From: Armigeres subalbatus
Taxonomy: Eukaryota > Arthropoda > Insecta > Diptera > Culicidae
Reading direction: 5' to 3'
Assembly (NCBI RefSeq): GCF_024139115.2
Contig: NW_026942747.1
Span: 1 to 64,000 of the forward strand
DNA length: 64,000 bases
A program made the translations under genes and the position numbers. The notes below the pieces were generated by a model, which worked only from the letters and a program-made list of their open reading frames with translations, searched no databases and was not told the origin of the DNA. This document shows positions 9,651 to 20,349 of this stretch, piece by piece (the stretch's first letter is position 1; every line of letters begins with the position of its first letter).

Positions 9651-10126
9651 CCTCTCTGGTTAACCAAAGTAGGACGAATGGTTCCACGACTGTCGAAAAT
9701 CAGTGTCAAATACTTGCCCTTAATCCTTCCCGATTCATAGTAGGAGAATTCCTTACGGATTGTATGCAAGGATCCTGGCGTCAACGTATTTGCCACCAGC
9801 AACGTTTAGTGTTTTGCTCTGCTACAGTCTCTTCACAAGTTGTTCTTTAACCGATAAACCAGAAAAAATCCATAAAGGCATCTTCTTCGTGTTTCAACTT
9901 GCTTGATCAAAGTAGCTCTGGATGCCTCGAAGAAAATGCCAAAATCGTTTTTGATTAATTGCTTCACGGCATAATTATTCAAAAAGGAAAAAGATCGGCG
10001 TATTTGGATCGTCTCTCTTGGATTTATTCCTTAAAAGTTTAAAGCATCGAAATAGTGGCGGAAATTTCTGTGACTTGATTTGATAATTGTTCCAACGTAA
10101 ATTGGAACGCCACGTCGGCTTCATAT

Positions 10127-10858
10127 GTTTGTTTATTTGTTTATTGTCGTCAACCATGTTTGTAGACCGTTTGATACAGATTTAATCTTATAATATAGTT
10201 CTCCGTTACTTAAAATTACTAAACACTTTTGTCCGATATGAAAATTATACACACCAAGCATTTACTGAGTACGCAAGTATTGTTTCAATTTTTTCTTAGA
10301 TGTAGTGAAATCAATAGCATTGCAATTTTTATTATAAGCAGCCATCATTTGATTTATGGGTCCGCATTTCGCATAGTTTGTACGATGACTACTACAGGCA
10401 AATAAAGTTCGATTTCGCAAAGGCCTTTGTGGGATATAAAAAAATAATTTAGATAATATTGCCTGAGTCGACCTTGTTCGAGATAACATCATTAATGAAA
10501 GATAACATCGCATAATCCCGTCGTTCCTTCAATGTTTGTATACTAATTAGCATACATCGTGCTTTATAAGACGGGAGTGGAAGTTGAGTCCACCCTAACT
10601 TGCTTTTGTACCGACTCAATTCTTGTGTCATGCGTGACTGTGTAAGGTGACCAAACTATGCTGCAATATTCAAGTATCGATCTGACATAAGCAATATATA
10701 ATGTTTTTATAGTGTATGGATCGTGGAAGTTGTAGCCAAACCTTTTTATGAATCCTAACATATTATTAGCTTTGTTTATAATAGTATTATAATGGTCAAT
10801 GAACGTAAGCTTAGAGTCTATAATTATGCCAAGATCCCTAACTCTATCACATCTAATA
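10127..10858 (-). pseudogene. Jockey-like non-LTR RT fragment inside the hAT transposase
   Basis: The minus strand encodes part of an RT thumb: VRDLGIIIDSKLTF, then NKANNMLGFIKR and YVRSILEYCSIVWSP, a pattern shared by jockey and related clades. The frame closes near 10564; downstream is 3' sequence ending in an A/T-rich tail (aataaacaaataaacaaac read on the minus strand, about 10125-10145). The upstream edge joins hAT transposase sequence in the middle of an open frame near 10858, which shows that it was inserted there. It is strongly 5'-truncated and carries no catalytic motif. Confidence 0.7.
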
Positions 10859-10859
10859 T

Positions 10860-11120
10860 GAGTGCAGAACTCACAGAGCAGTAGTTCCACAACAGCTTGA
10901 GCAGGTTCGAGGGCTTGAATTATTTCAGCGTGCCTTGGCATCAGCCACTAATTCAAATATTTTTCCGAATTCAGAACGGACATATTTTTGCAGAACAGGT
11001 GGTCTCCGGAAAAGAACTACTACGGCTCGTACCTTTTTCACAATTCCATACATTGCGGGAAAATTCTCGACGATATCAACAATGTTCATTGAAGAGAAAG
11101 TCATTCGCAGTTTGACAGAT
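10860..11120 (-). pseudogene. hAT transposase middle segment (remnant)
   Basis: The minus strand reads continuously through MNIVDIVENFPAMYGIVKKV, then VRAVVVLFRRPPVLQKYVRS and FGKIFELVADAKARHAEII. This resembles the stretch of hAT transposases just before the conserved D..TRWNS block, where a valine/arginine-rich helix is followed by a short acidic loop; the TRW residues themselves are not present. It is interrupted downstream by the jockey-like insert and upstream by RTE-A copy 2. Family assignment rests on pattern and on agreement with the C-terminal remnant at 9540-9650. Confidence 0.6.
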
Positions 11121-11136
11121 GGATAAGAGAATAAAG

Positions 11137-13713
11137 CATTATTTATTTATCATCAGACTAAGGCCGGAGTGGCCTGTGCTGCACGTAAAAGACTTCTCCA
11201 TTCAGCTCGGTCCATGGCTGCACTTCGCCAACCACGCAGTCTGCGGAGGGTCCGCAAGTCGTCCTCCACCTGATCGATCCACCTTGCCCGCTGTGCACCT
11301 CGCCTTCTTGTTCCCGTCGGATCGTTGTCGAGAACCATTTTCACCGGATTACTGTCCGACATTCTGGCTACGTGCCCGGCCCACCGCAGTCTTCCGATTT
11401 TCGCGGTGTGAACGATGGATGGTTCTCCCAACAGCTGATGCAACTCGTGGTTCATTCGCCTCCTCCACGTACTGTCCGCCATCTGCACCCCATTATTGAT
11501 GGTACGCAACACTTTCCTTTCAAAAACTCCCAGTGCGCGTTGCTCCTCCACGAGCATCGTCCAGGTCTCGTGTCCGTAGAGAACTACCGGTCTTATAAGC
11601 GTTTTGTAGATAGTCAGTTTGGTACGGCGGCGAACTCTATTCGATCGGAGCGTCTTGCGGAGTCCAAAGTACGTACGATTTCCAGCCACTATGCGTCTCC
11701 GAATTTCTCTGCTGGTATCGTTATCGGCGGTCACCAGTGAGCCCAAGTACACGAATTCTTCAACCACCTCGATTTCGTCACCACCGATAGAAACTCGTGG
11801 TGGGTGGCTCACATTGACCTCTCTTGAGCCTCTTCCTATCATGTACTTCGTCTTCGACGTGTTGATGACTAGTCCAATCCGTTTAGCTTCGCTTTTCAGT
11901 CTGATGTAGGCTTCCTCCATTCTCTCAAAGTTACGTGCCATGATATCAATGTCGTCGGCGAAACCAAATAACTGGACGAACTTCGTGAAAATCGTACCAC
12001 TCGTGTCAATCCCTGCCCTTCGTATTACTCCTTCCAAAGCGATGTTGAATAGCAGACACGAAAGACCATCACCTTGCCGTAACCCTCTACGCGTTTCGAA
12101 GGGACTCGAGAATGCCCCTGAAACCCGAACTACGCACATCACCCGATCCATCGTCACCTTGATCAACCGTATCAGTTTATCCGGAAATCCGTTTTCGTGC
12201 ATTAGCTGCCATAGCTGGTCCCGATCGATTGTATCATATGCGGCTTTGAAGTCGATAAATAGATGATGTGTGGGCACGTTGTATTCACGGCATGGTAGAG
12301 CGTGGTAGAGCGTTCACCCATAAATCCCGCCTGGTACTGCCCCACGAACTCTCTCGCAATTGGTGTTAGTCGACGGCATAAAATTTGGGAGAGTACCTTG
12401 TAGGCGGCGTTCAGCAATGTGATTGCGCGGTAGTTGCTACAATCCAGCTTATCGCCCTTTTTGTAGATGGGACACACGACACCTTCCATCCACTCCTGCG
12501 GCAAAACTTCCTCCTCCCAAATCTTGGTAATGACCCAGTGCAGCGCTCTAGCCAGTGTCTCACCACCGTGTTTAAATAGCTCTCCTGGTAGTTGGTCAAC
12601 CCCAGGGGCTTTGTTGTTCTTGAGCCGGCCAATCTCCTCCTGGATTTCCTGGAGATCCGGAGCCGGTAGAATTATGTCCTGCGCGCGTTCTCCCAGGTCC
12701 ATCACCATACCGCCATCTTCGTCTGCCACATCGCCATTCAGGTGTTCTTCGTAGTGCTGCCGCCACCTTTGGATCACCTCACGCTCGTTCGTAAGAAGGT
12801 TCCCGTTTATGTTCTTACACATATCGGGCTGTGGCACGTGGCCCTTACGTGAACGGTTCAACTTCTCATAGAACTTTCGTGCGTTATTAGCGCGGTACAG
12901 TTCCTCCGTCTCTTCACGGTCTCAATCTTCCTGCTGGCGCTTTTTCCTCCGGAAAATCGAGTTTTGTCTGTTCCGCGCCCATTTGTATCGTGCCTCGTTC
13001 GCCCTCGTGCGGTGTTGCAGCAATCTCGCCCATGCTGCATTCTTCTCCTCAACTAACTGCTCACATTCGCCGTCATACCAGTCGTTTCTCTGATCCGGAG
13101 CCACCGTGCCTAGTGCAGCGGTTGCGGTGCTTCCAATGGCGGATCGAATATCTCTCCAGCCATCTTCAAGAGATGCTGCGCCTAGCTGCTCTTCCGTTGG
13201 GAGTGCCACTTCCAGCTGCTGCGCGTAGTCTTGGGCTAGTCTACCGTCTTGTAGCCGCCCAATGTTAAGCCGCGGCGGACGACTCCGACGCGTGTTGATC
13301 ACCGTCGAGAGTTTTGAGCACAGACATACTGCGACGAGGTAGTGGTCGGATTCAATATTCGCACTGCGGTAAGTGCGTACGTTCGTGATGTCGGAGAAGA
13401 ATTTACCGTCGATTAGAACGTGGTCGATTTGGTTTTCCGTTACTTGATTAGGTGATTTCCATGTGGCCTTGTGGATATTCTTGCGGGGGAAGAAAGTGCT
13501 TCGGACTACCATTCCGCGGGAGGCTGCAAAGTTTATGCATCGTTGGCCGTTGTCGTTCGATACGGTATACAGACTATCCGGTCTGATGACCGGTCTATAC
13601 ATTTCCTCCCTTCCTACCTGAGCGTTCATGTCACCGATGACGATTTTGACGCCCCGCAGTGGGCATCCATCGTATGTCTGCTCCAGCTGCGCATAAAAAG
13701 CTTTTTTATAGAG
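11137..13713 (-). mobile_element. RTE-A (JAM1-like) copy 2, 5'-truncated
   Basis: The copy is bounded by an 11-bp duplication AGAGAATAAAG (11126-11136 and 13714-13724). It has the same 3' end as copy 1 with a slightly different simple tail, and it ends on the 5' side in the middle of the endonuclease (about 13701), a little further downstream than copy 1. It lies inside the hAT relic. Confidence 0.9.
11153..13629 (-). pseudogene. RTE-A endonuclease/RT gene, broken in three pieces
   Basis: Compared with the intact frame of copy 1, this gene is split into 12922-13629 (endonuclease C terminus and linker), 12202-12861 (RT fingers) and 11153-12277 (palm, thumb and C terminus, including FIDFKAAYDTIDR and FGFADDIDIMAR). 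Two lesions explain the breaks. A CGA codon of copy 1 has become TGA near 12924, and about 40 bases are missing around 12290-12310, where the tract that reads GERSTTDQVFA in copy 1 is collapsed; the second shifts the frame. Apart from these, the two copies are very similar, so both are fairly recent. The gene cannot produce a complete protein. Confidence 0.9.
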
Positions 13714-13861
13714 AGAGAATAAAGGGAATAAAGCAACAGGTATAATAAATGACGATGTTGATCGATTTTTGTTGTAGCGTAAACTTCGGAAATGATGCTT
13801 ACTTGGGCAAAGTTACTCATGCGCGTTTCTCATTGTTGTATTTTATGCTCGATGAGTCTTT

Positions 13862-13939
13862 ACTGCTTGTTACCGAATATTTGTTCCATCTATGCTGGAT
13901 TTCCTGTTTATATGGAACAGATATGCAATTACAGGCAGT
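13862..13939. repeat. Palindromic MITE-like hairpin, family also at 60.7 kb
   Basis: A 78-base imperfect palindrome starting actgcttgttaccgaat and ending gcaattacaggcagt. Two related hairpins lie at 60696-60771 and 60796-60863 with the shared core (G/A)GACAGATATGC and CTGCCGTTAT. It has no coding content. Confidence 0.55.
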
Positions 13940-14099
13940 TGAGCTGATAAAAGTAGGTGAAAATTATTCGAGATTTTTTATACTGACAACAAAATTTGAA
14001 ATACCGACACTAATACCGGTATTTTCGGTACCCAAAATTGGACGGTAATACCGGTATTACCGGTTTCGGTACTACCGGTTAGACCACCCTAGGTGGAAC

Positions 14100-14639
14100 T
14101 AAACAAAACATTGTGCATTCGGTAGCTTAAAACCAAATCTTTCAGATAGTGACTGTTTGGCTTGCCGCTTTTTGCCGCTTTCATGGTGTGTTGATGTGGA
14201 AATTGACTATTTTTTTCTAAAGATTGCTCAATAACTGACAGGTTTCAAGATAGATGAAAGTAGTCTTCTAGACAAACATGTTTTTTGTCATAATGAACAA
14301 ATTTCTAGAATAAACCATACTGCTAAAATCATTCAAAAAAGTTATGCTCAAATTATGATTTTTGGGGGTCATTTATACAAACCGTGCTCTAACTTGTTAC
14401 GAAACCGTTATTCCAATATTGTGTCTTCAGAAAAGATGTTCCAATTCATATTCTTTATAACATTGCAGAGGACAACTACTGCTTTTGTACATCTGCGTAT
14501 TTTTTTTATTATTTCATACCCCCCATTAAGGTGGAAAGCCCAAGAAATATCCTTCAACTCTTCTGAAGACACCATGACTCTAAAATGTAGTTTTCAGGTC
14601 GAAAACTAAAAAACGCACGTTTTGGGGGCCTTTGGACCA
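14100..14639. other. Unannotated
   Basis: No coding signal, tRNA or inverted repeat found. The 84-codon open frame at 14355-14609 has no recognisable motif and lies in AT-rich sequence. Confidence 0.5.
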
Positions 14640-14835
14640 GTGTGGGCTTCTGTGCGCTTTGAGCGGCACACGGTCGCTTTGATGGGGCCTGCTTGCGTAC
14701 ACATGCAGCTTTTTGTAGAGGTTTAACAGAGCCCTCTGCCAAGCCCCACCACGTCCTAGGTAGGCCCCTTAACTCGCAGAGGCCGTGGGGGAGGGATCGT
14801 TAAGCACTTGGACAAAGTCCCTGCTGCCGGAATGA
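14640..14835 (-). repeat. Interspersed repeat, copy 2
   Basis: This block shares GCGGCACACGGTCGCTT, AACAGAGCCCTCTG, CCCCACCACGTCCTAGG and CTTGGACAAAGTCCCTG with 53890-54050 and, in reverse, with 2590-2745. No coding frame. A run of tgtctgtctgtc and tgtgtgtg follows at 14838-14880. Confidence 0.7.
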
Positions 14836-14911
14836 ACAAATGTCTGTCTGTCCTTGTGTGTGCGTATGTGTGTGTGTGCACACGAAAACCGAAAAACATC
14901 AGCCACTTTTT

Positions 14912-15997
14912 CGTATAGTAATTTTTAACCGATTTTTTCGCAACAAAGTGCATTCGACGAGGGAGAGATCAATAGTTGATCACAGGTTGATCACTATTGA
15001 ATATAATCACGATCGGTCATTGCGTTAAAAAATTACGAAGAAAATGGTGTGTATACGGTTGGTTGGTTGATTCGCTATACAGCGTTGGCAAAAGCCGCAA
15101 AATAGGCAATTATTTGTGATATGTCACAGAGTCTACACGCGTGGATCAGGTTTTATGAATATTTTCTCTATCTGTCGTATCGCTTGGAATTGCACAGATG
15201 GCAAGCAATAGGAGTGGACCATGAGAAGACGATTCAAAGAAAGAATACCATTCATGATCAATTTAGAATTTAAATGGGCCTCATTGTTGACAAACCTCAA
15301 GCTGGTGGAGCTGGAACATCCAATGATGGAAATAATGCTCGTCGTCTTTTCTAAAACTTGAAAATATCAGCGTCAATCAAACAATCGACGCAATCAAATT
15401 CCAAGAATGCTGCTACGAAACAGCAGCAATGTTGATCACAATTTATCCTTGGTTTTACTTACCAATGACCGTTCATAAAATGTTGCTCCATGGTTCTCAA
15501 ATAATCTTCTCGTTAGTTGTTCCGATCGGACAATTATCAGAGGAAACCCAAAAAAATCGAAATAAGGCGATCAAGCTAAATCATACCCGCAAGACCTCAA
15601 GAATTTTCGAACCCGCTATTTTCAAGTCTACGGAAATTTCCTGATAAAAAAAGCATGCCTTTATCCGATGACACCAAATCTCGTTGAGGGTAAGTGCATG
15701 AAAAGTGAGCTAGACTTTTTTTTCGCGCTTTATTATAAAAACACAAAGATTTATCAACCTAGTGGTTGCCAAGCCTTTCTCGATTCAATCGTTTGGTTTC
15801 GCCTTAATAAGATACACATAATAAATAAATGCCTACATTACGGCTCTTGCAAACGCTGTATAGCGAATCAACCAACCAAGCTCATATGGTGCAATACACC
15901 ATTTTCTGTATAACTTTGGAACCAATGACCGATAAACTAGGGTTTGTCCCCTGTCGAATACAACTTGTTGCGAGAAAATCGGTTAAGTATTATTATA
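14912..15997. mobile_element. Long-TIR DNA element, about 1.1 kb
   Basis: The left arm (14912-15115) and right arm (15845-15997) are inverted copies with indels. Landmarks are aaccgatttt, cgcaacaa, tcggtcattg, aaaatggtgta and ttggttggttgattcgctat. The middle holds a decayed coding fragment (15190-15644). A palindromic MITE begins immediately at 15998, and a weak match to the outer left sequence after the MITE suggests that it landed in the right arm. The superfamily is unknown. Confidence 0.7.
15190..15644 (+). pseudogene. Fragment of an unclassified conserved insect transposon protein
   Basis: The plus strand reads HRWQAIGVDHEKTIQRKN, then a stop, MGLIVDKPQAGGAGTSNDGN, NARRLF and another stop. 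After a frame change it gives IYPWFYLPMTVHKMLLHG followed by VVPIGQLSEETQKNRNK. From memory, a protein family common in insects and other animals, usually annotated only as uncharacterised, has the same succession (GLIVD-P-GG-G-TSNDGN, then YPW-Y-P-VHK-L-HG, then PIGQLSEE). I cannot name a domain or function. The fragment has at least two stops and a frameshift, and roughly 60 residues are lost before the YPW block. It lies between long inverted arms, so the protein is probably carried by that transposon. Confidence 0.55.
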
Positions 15998-16186
15998 GGG
16001 GAACAGACGGCTTTGGCAGGTTTTGTTCTATTATTGGCAGGGGGTTTTTGTCCACCGAATTTTATGAAATTTAACCATAATATTTTTTGATATGCAAAGA
16101 ATGTTTGGGCCAAATTTGAGCATAATCAGTCATAAAAAAAACCCTGACAATAATAGAACAAAACCTGCCAAAGCCGTCATTACCCC
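15998..16186. mobile_element. Palindromic MITE (family with 47219-47410), TA flanks
   Basis: The left end (ggggaacagacggctttgg, then caggttttgttctattatt) is an inverted copy of the right end (aataatagaacaaaacctg, then ccaaagccgtcat, tacccc). TA lies at both edges (15996-15997 and 16187-16188). The whole 189 bases can fold into one hairpin. A second copy, inverted in orientation, is at 47219-47410. There is no coding content. Confidence 0.85.
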
Positions 16187-16189
16187 TAT

Positions 16190-17000
16190 GACAAAGTGCA
16201 AAAAAGTTGAGCTGAGTCGATTGATATATAACACTATGGGTCTCCGGGACTTCTAAAACAAGTTTGTTTTTGGAGCGAGAATGTAGTCTTTACTCGTCTA
16301 TTCAATAGTACTAATACTAATACTAGTTAGTATACGAGAAAGCTAAAAGCGCGCGTTTTTAGCTGGCTTCTCCAACTGTGAGGTGTCTGGAAGCGATTGG
16401 CTCAGGGTCGAGTTCAGTAAAGAAGGATACTTCATTCGGTGTAGCAATGAGTGTAATTGTAGCTGAAAAATGCAAATAACAAACAAAAAAAAGACTAGGG
16501 AAACTGTGTATGTCCCTATCTGCAGAGGATAAGGAGAATGTTGAGTTCAGTTTTATCTGCAACAAATATGATGAGATGTTTGTTGCAAACTTTTAAACTG
16601 CAATTATTTGCATATGCCAAACACAAAAAGTAAATCATCTTTACCGACGTTTTTTTGCCAAAATGGAAGACACGTAAACTGTTAACTTGCAAGGCAGTGT
16701 GGAAAAGGTAAATTTTTTTTATGTAAACGCAAATAATGACGTCACTGTTTGTACGGGCAGCATAAAGATCCATCGACAGGTACATTCTGTGCCGCCTCGG
16801 TGGAGTGTATCTCATTGAGTATTGGCCATTTACGTATAAGCTGGTTCTAGCGGGTAGTGCGCTGTCCGACGCTGGTGGCGCGGACTTAGCATAGTGTAAA
16901 AGCTTATCAGCGTTGAACTTTCTTTCCTATCTGCATTGCGCTGATATCGCGCTAATGGGGTCGGATGGTGCATTATCCGCTGGATCTGGCGAGCTGACGA
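16190..17000. other. Mostly unannotated; contains a tiny RT relic
   Basis: At 16385-16445 the plus strand reads RLAQGRVQ, stop, RRILHS, which matches the C terminus of the RT tail at 42670-43215 (RLAQDRVQWRRILHS). The rest shows no coding signal. The phrase accgacgtttttttgcc at 16643 recurs at 33896. Confidence 0.5.
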
Positions 17001-17005
17001 ATATG

Positions 17006-17135
17006 GGGTCGTACACTTATTACGTGAGCACTAATGGAGGATCATTTTCTTACGCTCCGCATGTATATACATAACTGGGCAGAAAATCTTACATGCAAGG
17101 ATGGGGGTTCGAAGGGGGTGATAAGTGTACGACCC
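17006..17135. mobile_element. 130-bp MITE with ATATG duplication
   Basis: The ends GGGTCGTACACTTATTAC and GTGATAAGTGTACGACCC are inverted copies. ATATG occurs immediately outside both ends (17001-17005 and 17136-17140). There is no coding content. Confidence 0.75.
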
Positions 17136-17140
17136 ATATG

Positions 17141-18085
17141 TACACTGGTCCATGGGCTGATGACTTGTTGATGAGAACGTTTGCCAGGCGGATGCTAATT
17201 GTAAGTAAACACTAAAATACAGTTTTAATGCTTTGGTTTATAAAACGGTAAGATATAGAAAGCGCCCTAATACACACATAAACGTTTATTTATTGATGAT
17301 GATTTTTGAACTGCCTGAGAAATCAAGTATAGCTTAGCACTGCAGAAACGAAAACGAAATTATAGAGATACTAAAATTATTTTAGGCTTTTAGTGGAATG
17401 TATTTACTTGTCTTAGGACAGGTTTGTGCTGTTCCTTTTTGTTCCGATACTTTATTGTACCTTTGATGAATGCATATTTCGGTCTCAGGGGTGGGGCCGT
17501 ATTCGGTGTCTTGTACTGTGAGTGCGGGACACTTGAGGCGGCCTGGCTGTTGGGGTCGGAGTGCAAGTCTGTCGGGGGTGCAGTGGGGTGGTGAAGTTGG
17601 GTGGAGTAGTGCAAACAAGAAATTATAGTGGCTTAGAGACAACTAATATGCAGCATAATACGAAACAATAGGTGCAGCACAATAGTTTTCTAGTAACTAA
17701 CTGTGAGCTCTTTCTCATGTACAGGTTTGTGGTATACGACAATAAGACAAAATATTTTTGTCAAACGATCTAATAATTATTAGTAACTTATTTTATAATT
17801 TCTGTTTAACTACATATAGGACATTGCACTGAGTAGATAGGATGCCGCGAAAAATGACTGGCCGATGGATGTGAAATTTTAAGCTTCATCTTCAGTCTGT
17901 TAAATTGAAGAAAAATATACTTACCCCAGTCACTGTCAGAATTATCCGACTCATCGTTATCATAAATTTCAAGCAGCTTTTTATTAAATTAATCTCTATT
18001 TATTGTCAGTTCTTTCCAAACTTCGTAATTTTGATCACCATATCGTTGCATAGTTTGATTAATACTGTCCCACCACGTGAAACTT
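17141..18085. other. Unannotated; one GC-rich patch
   Basis: No domain is seen. A GC-rich patch at 17490-17615 contrasts with its AT-rich surroundings. It opens two overlapping minus-strand frames (74 and 86 codons) rich in Pro, Thr and His, which is what such base composition gives by chance. I do not call a gene. Confidence 0.4.
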
Positions 18086-18089
18086 GGTC

Positions 18090-18807
18090 GACATGGCCTC
18101 AATCTTCTGGATCGAAGACGAGCAGCTGCACGCATAATATGTTGCCGTGGACGCCTCTCTCTGAGTTTGGCAAGTTTTCATCTCGACACAGTTTTACCAT
18201 TAATTGAATTAATTGTCGCTCGTATCCCCGTATCGATTTACGACTGTATTTGGTTAACACCGCAGTTTGCGCCCCGAATATCATGGCAGGTGCTATAACT
18301 GATTTGTAAATAGTTCTAGCGACTTTCCAGGTTGGTCTATACTTCTTTAAAAATTCGAGCACAATATGTGAAGTACGCAGTCCGACATCTTGTACGAATT
18401 GTTGAATTGTTTATACCTGTTGCTTCTCTTCCCGTAGACACTCGTTTACTCGATCTACGAGATATTGTGAGACGCCTTTTCCTGAAAAGTTGGTTAAATG
18501 AGGGCAAATCAAAGATATACATTTTTATATTATTTACCTCGTAAAATAGCTGGAAGTGCCATCAGGGAAACACGATCAAATGCTTCCTCAATGTCAAGAG
18601 ACATTAGTATATTAGAGGCTTGCCCTCGTTCCAACTTTCTTGCAATACCCGCTGCAACACATGAAGGTGATCCGTGGTGGAACACCCAGGAAGTCAAGCA
18701 GCTTGATGAAGACCAATGGGACCAACGAATTCCTGCAGCTTGGACAAAATCCAAGTAGCGTAGATCTTGTACGCTGTACAACTCAGGCTGATGCGACGAT
18801 ATTCATT
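18090..18807 (-). pseudogene. Non-LTR RT relic, 3' half (split by the BEL element)
   Basis: The minus strand contains RT motif A (ILMSLDIEEAFDRVSL, near 18560-18620) and, further downstream, a thumb/connection segment (YKSVIAPAMIFGAQTAVLTK, then YERQLIQL, near 18150-18310). Stops and frameshifts separate the pieces and the YADD-type motif is not readable. Upstream coding resumes on the far side of the BEL element at 33111, where KVRKPKSI reads into NEYRRISLSCTAYKIYA across the single target site GATCG. That continuity shows that BEL jumped into a pre-existing retrotransposon. The clade is undetermined. Confidence 0.7.
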
Positions 18808-19425
18808 GATCGTGTTAACGCAGAAGCGGTTAAGCCGGCAACCTTGCCAACCGCTGTTTCCGAAGGGCATGCGTCAGCTGTCGAAGTGTCGCGTCAGCTG
18901 TCAAAGCGTCGCGTCGAGTGAGGAAACGTCAGGAGAGGGTCCGGTCATGGTCGATCTTTTTAGTAAAACCACACGAGAAGAAAGTGACCTGTAAAGATTG
19001 GTGTTTGGTGAAATGAAAAGAAGTTGAATTTATTTCCATAAAGTTGTTCGCATATATCAATAAATCGTTAAGCTACCTGAAAAGAAGAAAGAAGAAAAGT
19101 AAATTATAATGATTTAAAATTAAATAAGGAATAATAATTATAAAATAAATGAAATTAGTTCACACCGCCCAGGTTAGGTTAGGAATAGGACAAAGCAGGT
19201 GCGTCAATAGCAAAGGCCCACCGAATTGTGAGTATTTCATAAATACCAACTTAATACTTACCTGTAATACTTACCTGCAATACTTACCTGTAAACATTCC
19301 AAATTGTTAAATTTCAGTTGAAGCCCAAAATAAAATATATCCGCTGAATATCTTGGCTGTGCATATGCACAGCATATGTTTCGAAATGGACAAATTGATA
19401 TGAAATTTGCGAAAAAGAATCCACG

Positions 19426-19496
19426 TGTCTTGGAGGGACTCGAACCCTCAACCTCCTACTCTCTAGATAGGCGTGATAACCCCTACACAACAAGAC
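19426..19496 (-). tRNA. tRNA-like sequence (SINE head, probably not a functional tRNA)
   Basis: This is a 71-nt minus-strand segment. Acceptor arms GTCTTG and CAAGAC pair; the T arm GAGGG-TTCGAGT-CCCTC is perfect and includes a good box B; and an anticodon stem CCTAT/GTAGG closes the loop CTAGAGA. The loop would give anticodon AGA (Ser), but the long variable arm of tRNA-Ser is missing, and the unit recurs twice more in the adjacent palindrome. I therefore read it as a tRNA-derived repeat. Confidence 0.4.
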
Positions 19497-19859
19497 CACT
19501 TAAAGGTCACGTTTGCGGAAAAGCCATCAGAATCCGAGTACCAACCTCCACCGCGGTTAGCTCTCTTTTTTGCAAATTGAATATCTTTCGGATGCTTGAT
19601 TTGTCCAATCTCCACATGTGCTTTACTATTGTATACCCACAGCCAAGCGAGTGCACATTGTTTATTAAACGAGAGGATCGCACTCCATGCCCCCAGGAAC
19701 TGTCTGGGCGGGACGGTATAGAATGCGAATTCAATCGCACTCTGCTGTGCCAAAGGCTTGCTTGGCTAAAGCATTTGATGAGTTTGATTGCCTTAACGTA
19801 AGCGGTCGCGTGTACTCAGACGACTAATGACGGTGAAAGACCGACACTTGATTACAATT

Positions 19860-20257
19860 AATTGCATATTATTCGGCAACTCGGCCGTACGAAAACTATT
19901 TTTTTGTTAAATATCTTGGCTGTGCATATGCACAGCATATGTTTCGAAATGGACAAATTGATATGAAATTTGCGAAAAAGAATCCACGTGTCTTGGAGGG
20001 ACTCGAACCCTCAACCTCCTACTCTCTAGATAGGGTGTAGGGGTTATCACGCCTATCTAGAGGTTGTGTAGGGGTTATCACGCCTATCTAGAGAGTAGGA
20101 GGTTGAGGGTTCGAGTCCCTCCAAGACACGTGGATTCTTTTTCGCAAATTTCATATCAATTTGTCCATTTCGAAACATATGCTGTGCATATGCACAGCCA
20201 AGATATTTAACAAAAAAACAGTTTTCGTACGGCCGAGTTGCCGAATAATATGCAATT
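19860..20257. repeat. 175-bp-arm near-perfect palindrome
   Basis: Bases 19860-20034 and 20083-20257 are inverted copies with about one mismatch. The 48-base spacer is itself a repeat of gtgtaggggttatcacg. Each arm holds a tRNA-like T arm and the self-complementary gctgtgcatatgcacagc. Confidence 0.9.
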
Positions 20258-20349
20258 AAATATATCCGCTATCGAAACTGTAGTCTTATTTGCGCCCTGC
20301 CAGCCTTGACAAAATCTTCAAAATTCGTGGAAATATTCAGCGTGGCAAG

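Larger units (their letters stand above)
9016..14091 (-). mobile_element. hAT-superfamily transposon relic with ACCGGT-rich ends, heavily nested
   Basis: The outer ends are inverted copies (ctagggtggtc at 9015-9025 and gaccaccctag at 14082-14092). Inside each end lies an array of the palindromic hexamer ACCGGT and of GGTATTACCGGTA (9347-9450 and about 14005-14080). Transposase remnants lie on the minus strand at 10860-11120 and 9540-9650. The flanks (ctgtggac and ggtggaac) are only partly alike, so an 8-bp duplication is suggested, not proven. Into this element went a SINE (9026-9337), a jockey-like fragment (about 10127-10858) and an RTE-A copy (11137-13713). Confidence 0.75.
19346..20257 (-). 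mobile_element. tRNA-like SINE/retroposon insert with terminal palindrome
   Basis: The insert is bounded by a perfect 13-bp duplication, as produced by retrotransposon machinery. Its left part (19346-19515) carries a tRNA-like head in minus orientation; the middle (19516-19859) is a non-coding body; the right part (19860-20257) is a large palindrome made of two inverted copies of the tRNA-like unit. This is not a simple single SINE. Confidence 0.7.
18813..20311 (+). repeat. BEL 5' LTR (contains a 912-bp insert)
   Basis: This matches the 3' LTR piecewise: 18813-19345 and 20271-20311. The insert and its 13-bp duplication AAATATATCCGCT (19333-19345 and 20258-20270) account for the rest. Three near-identical copies of taatacttacctg lie at 19252-19292, against two in the 3' LTR. 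An AATAAA-type signal lies near 19329. Confidence 0.9.

Noticed and set aside
17382..17642. Proline-rich minus-strand frames in a GC-rich patch
   Set aside because: Two overlapping frames equally open, no domain, composition-driven.
19426..19496. Functional tRNA gene (anticodon AGA)
   Set aside because: The cloverleaf is plausible but lacks the long variable arm of tRNA-Ser, and the unit recurs in an inserted, palindromic repeat, so it is listed as tRNA-like only.
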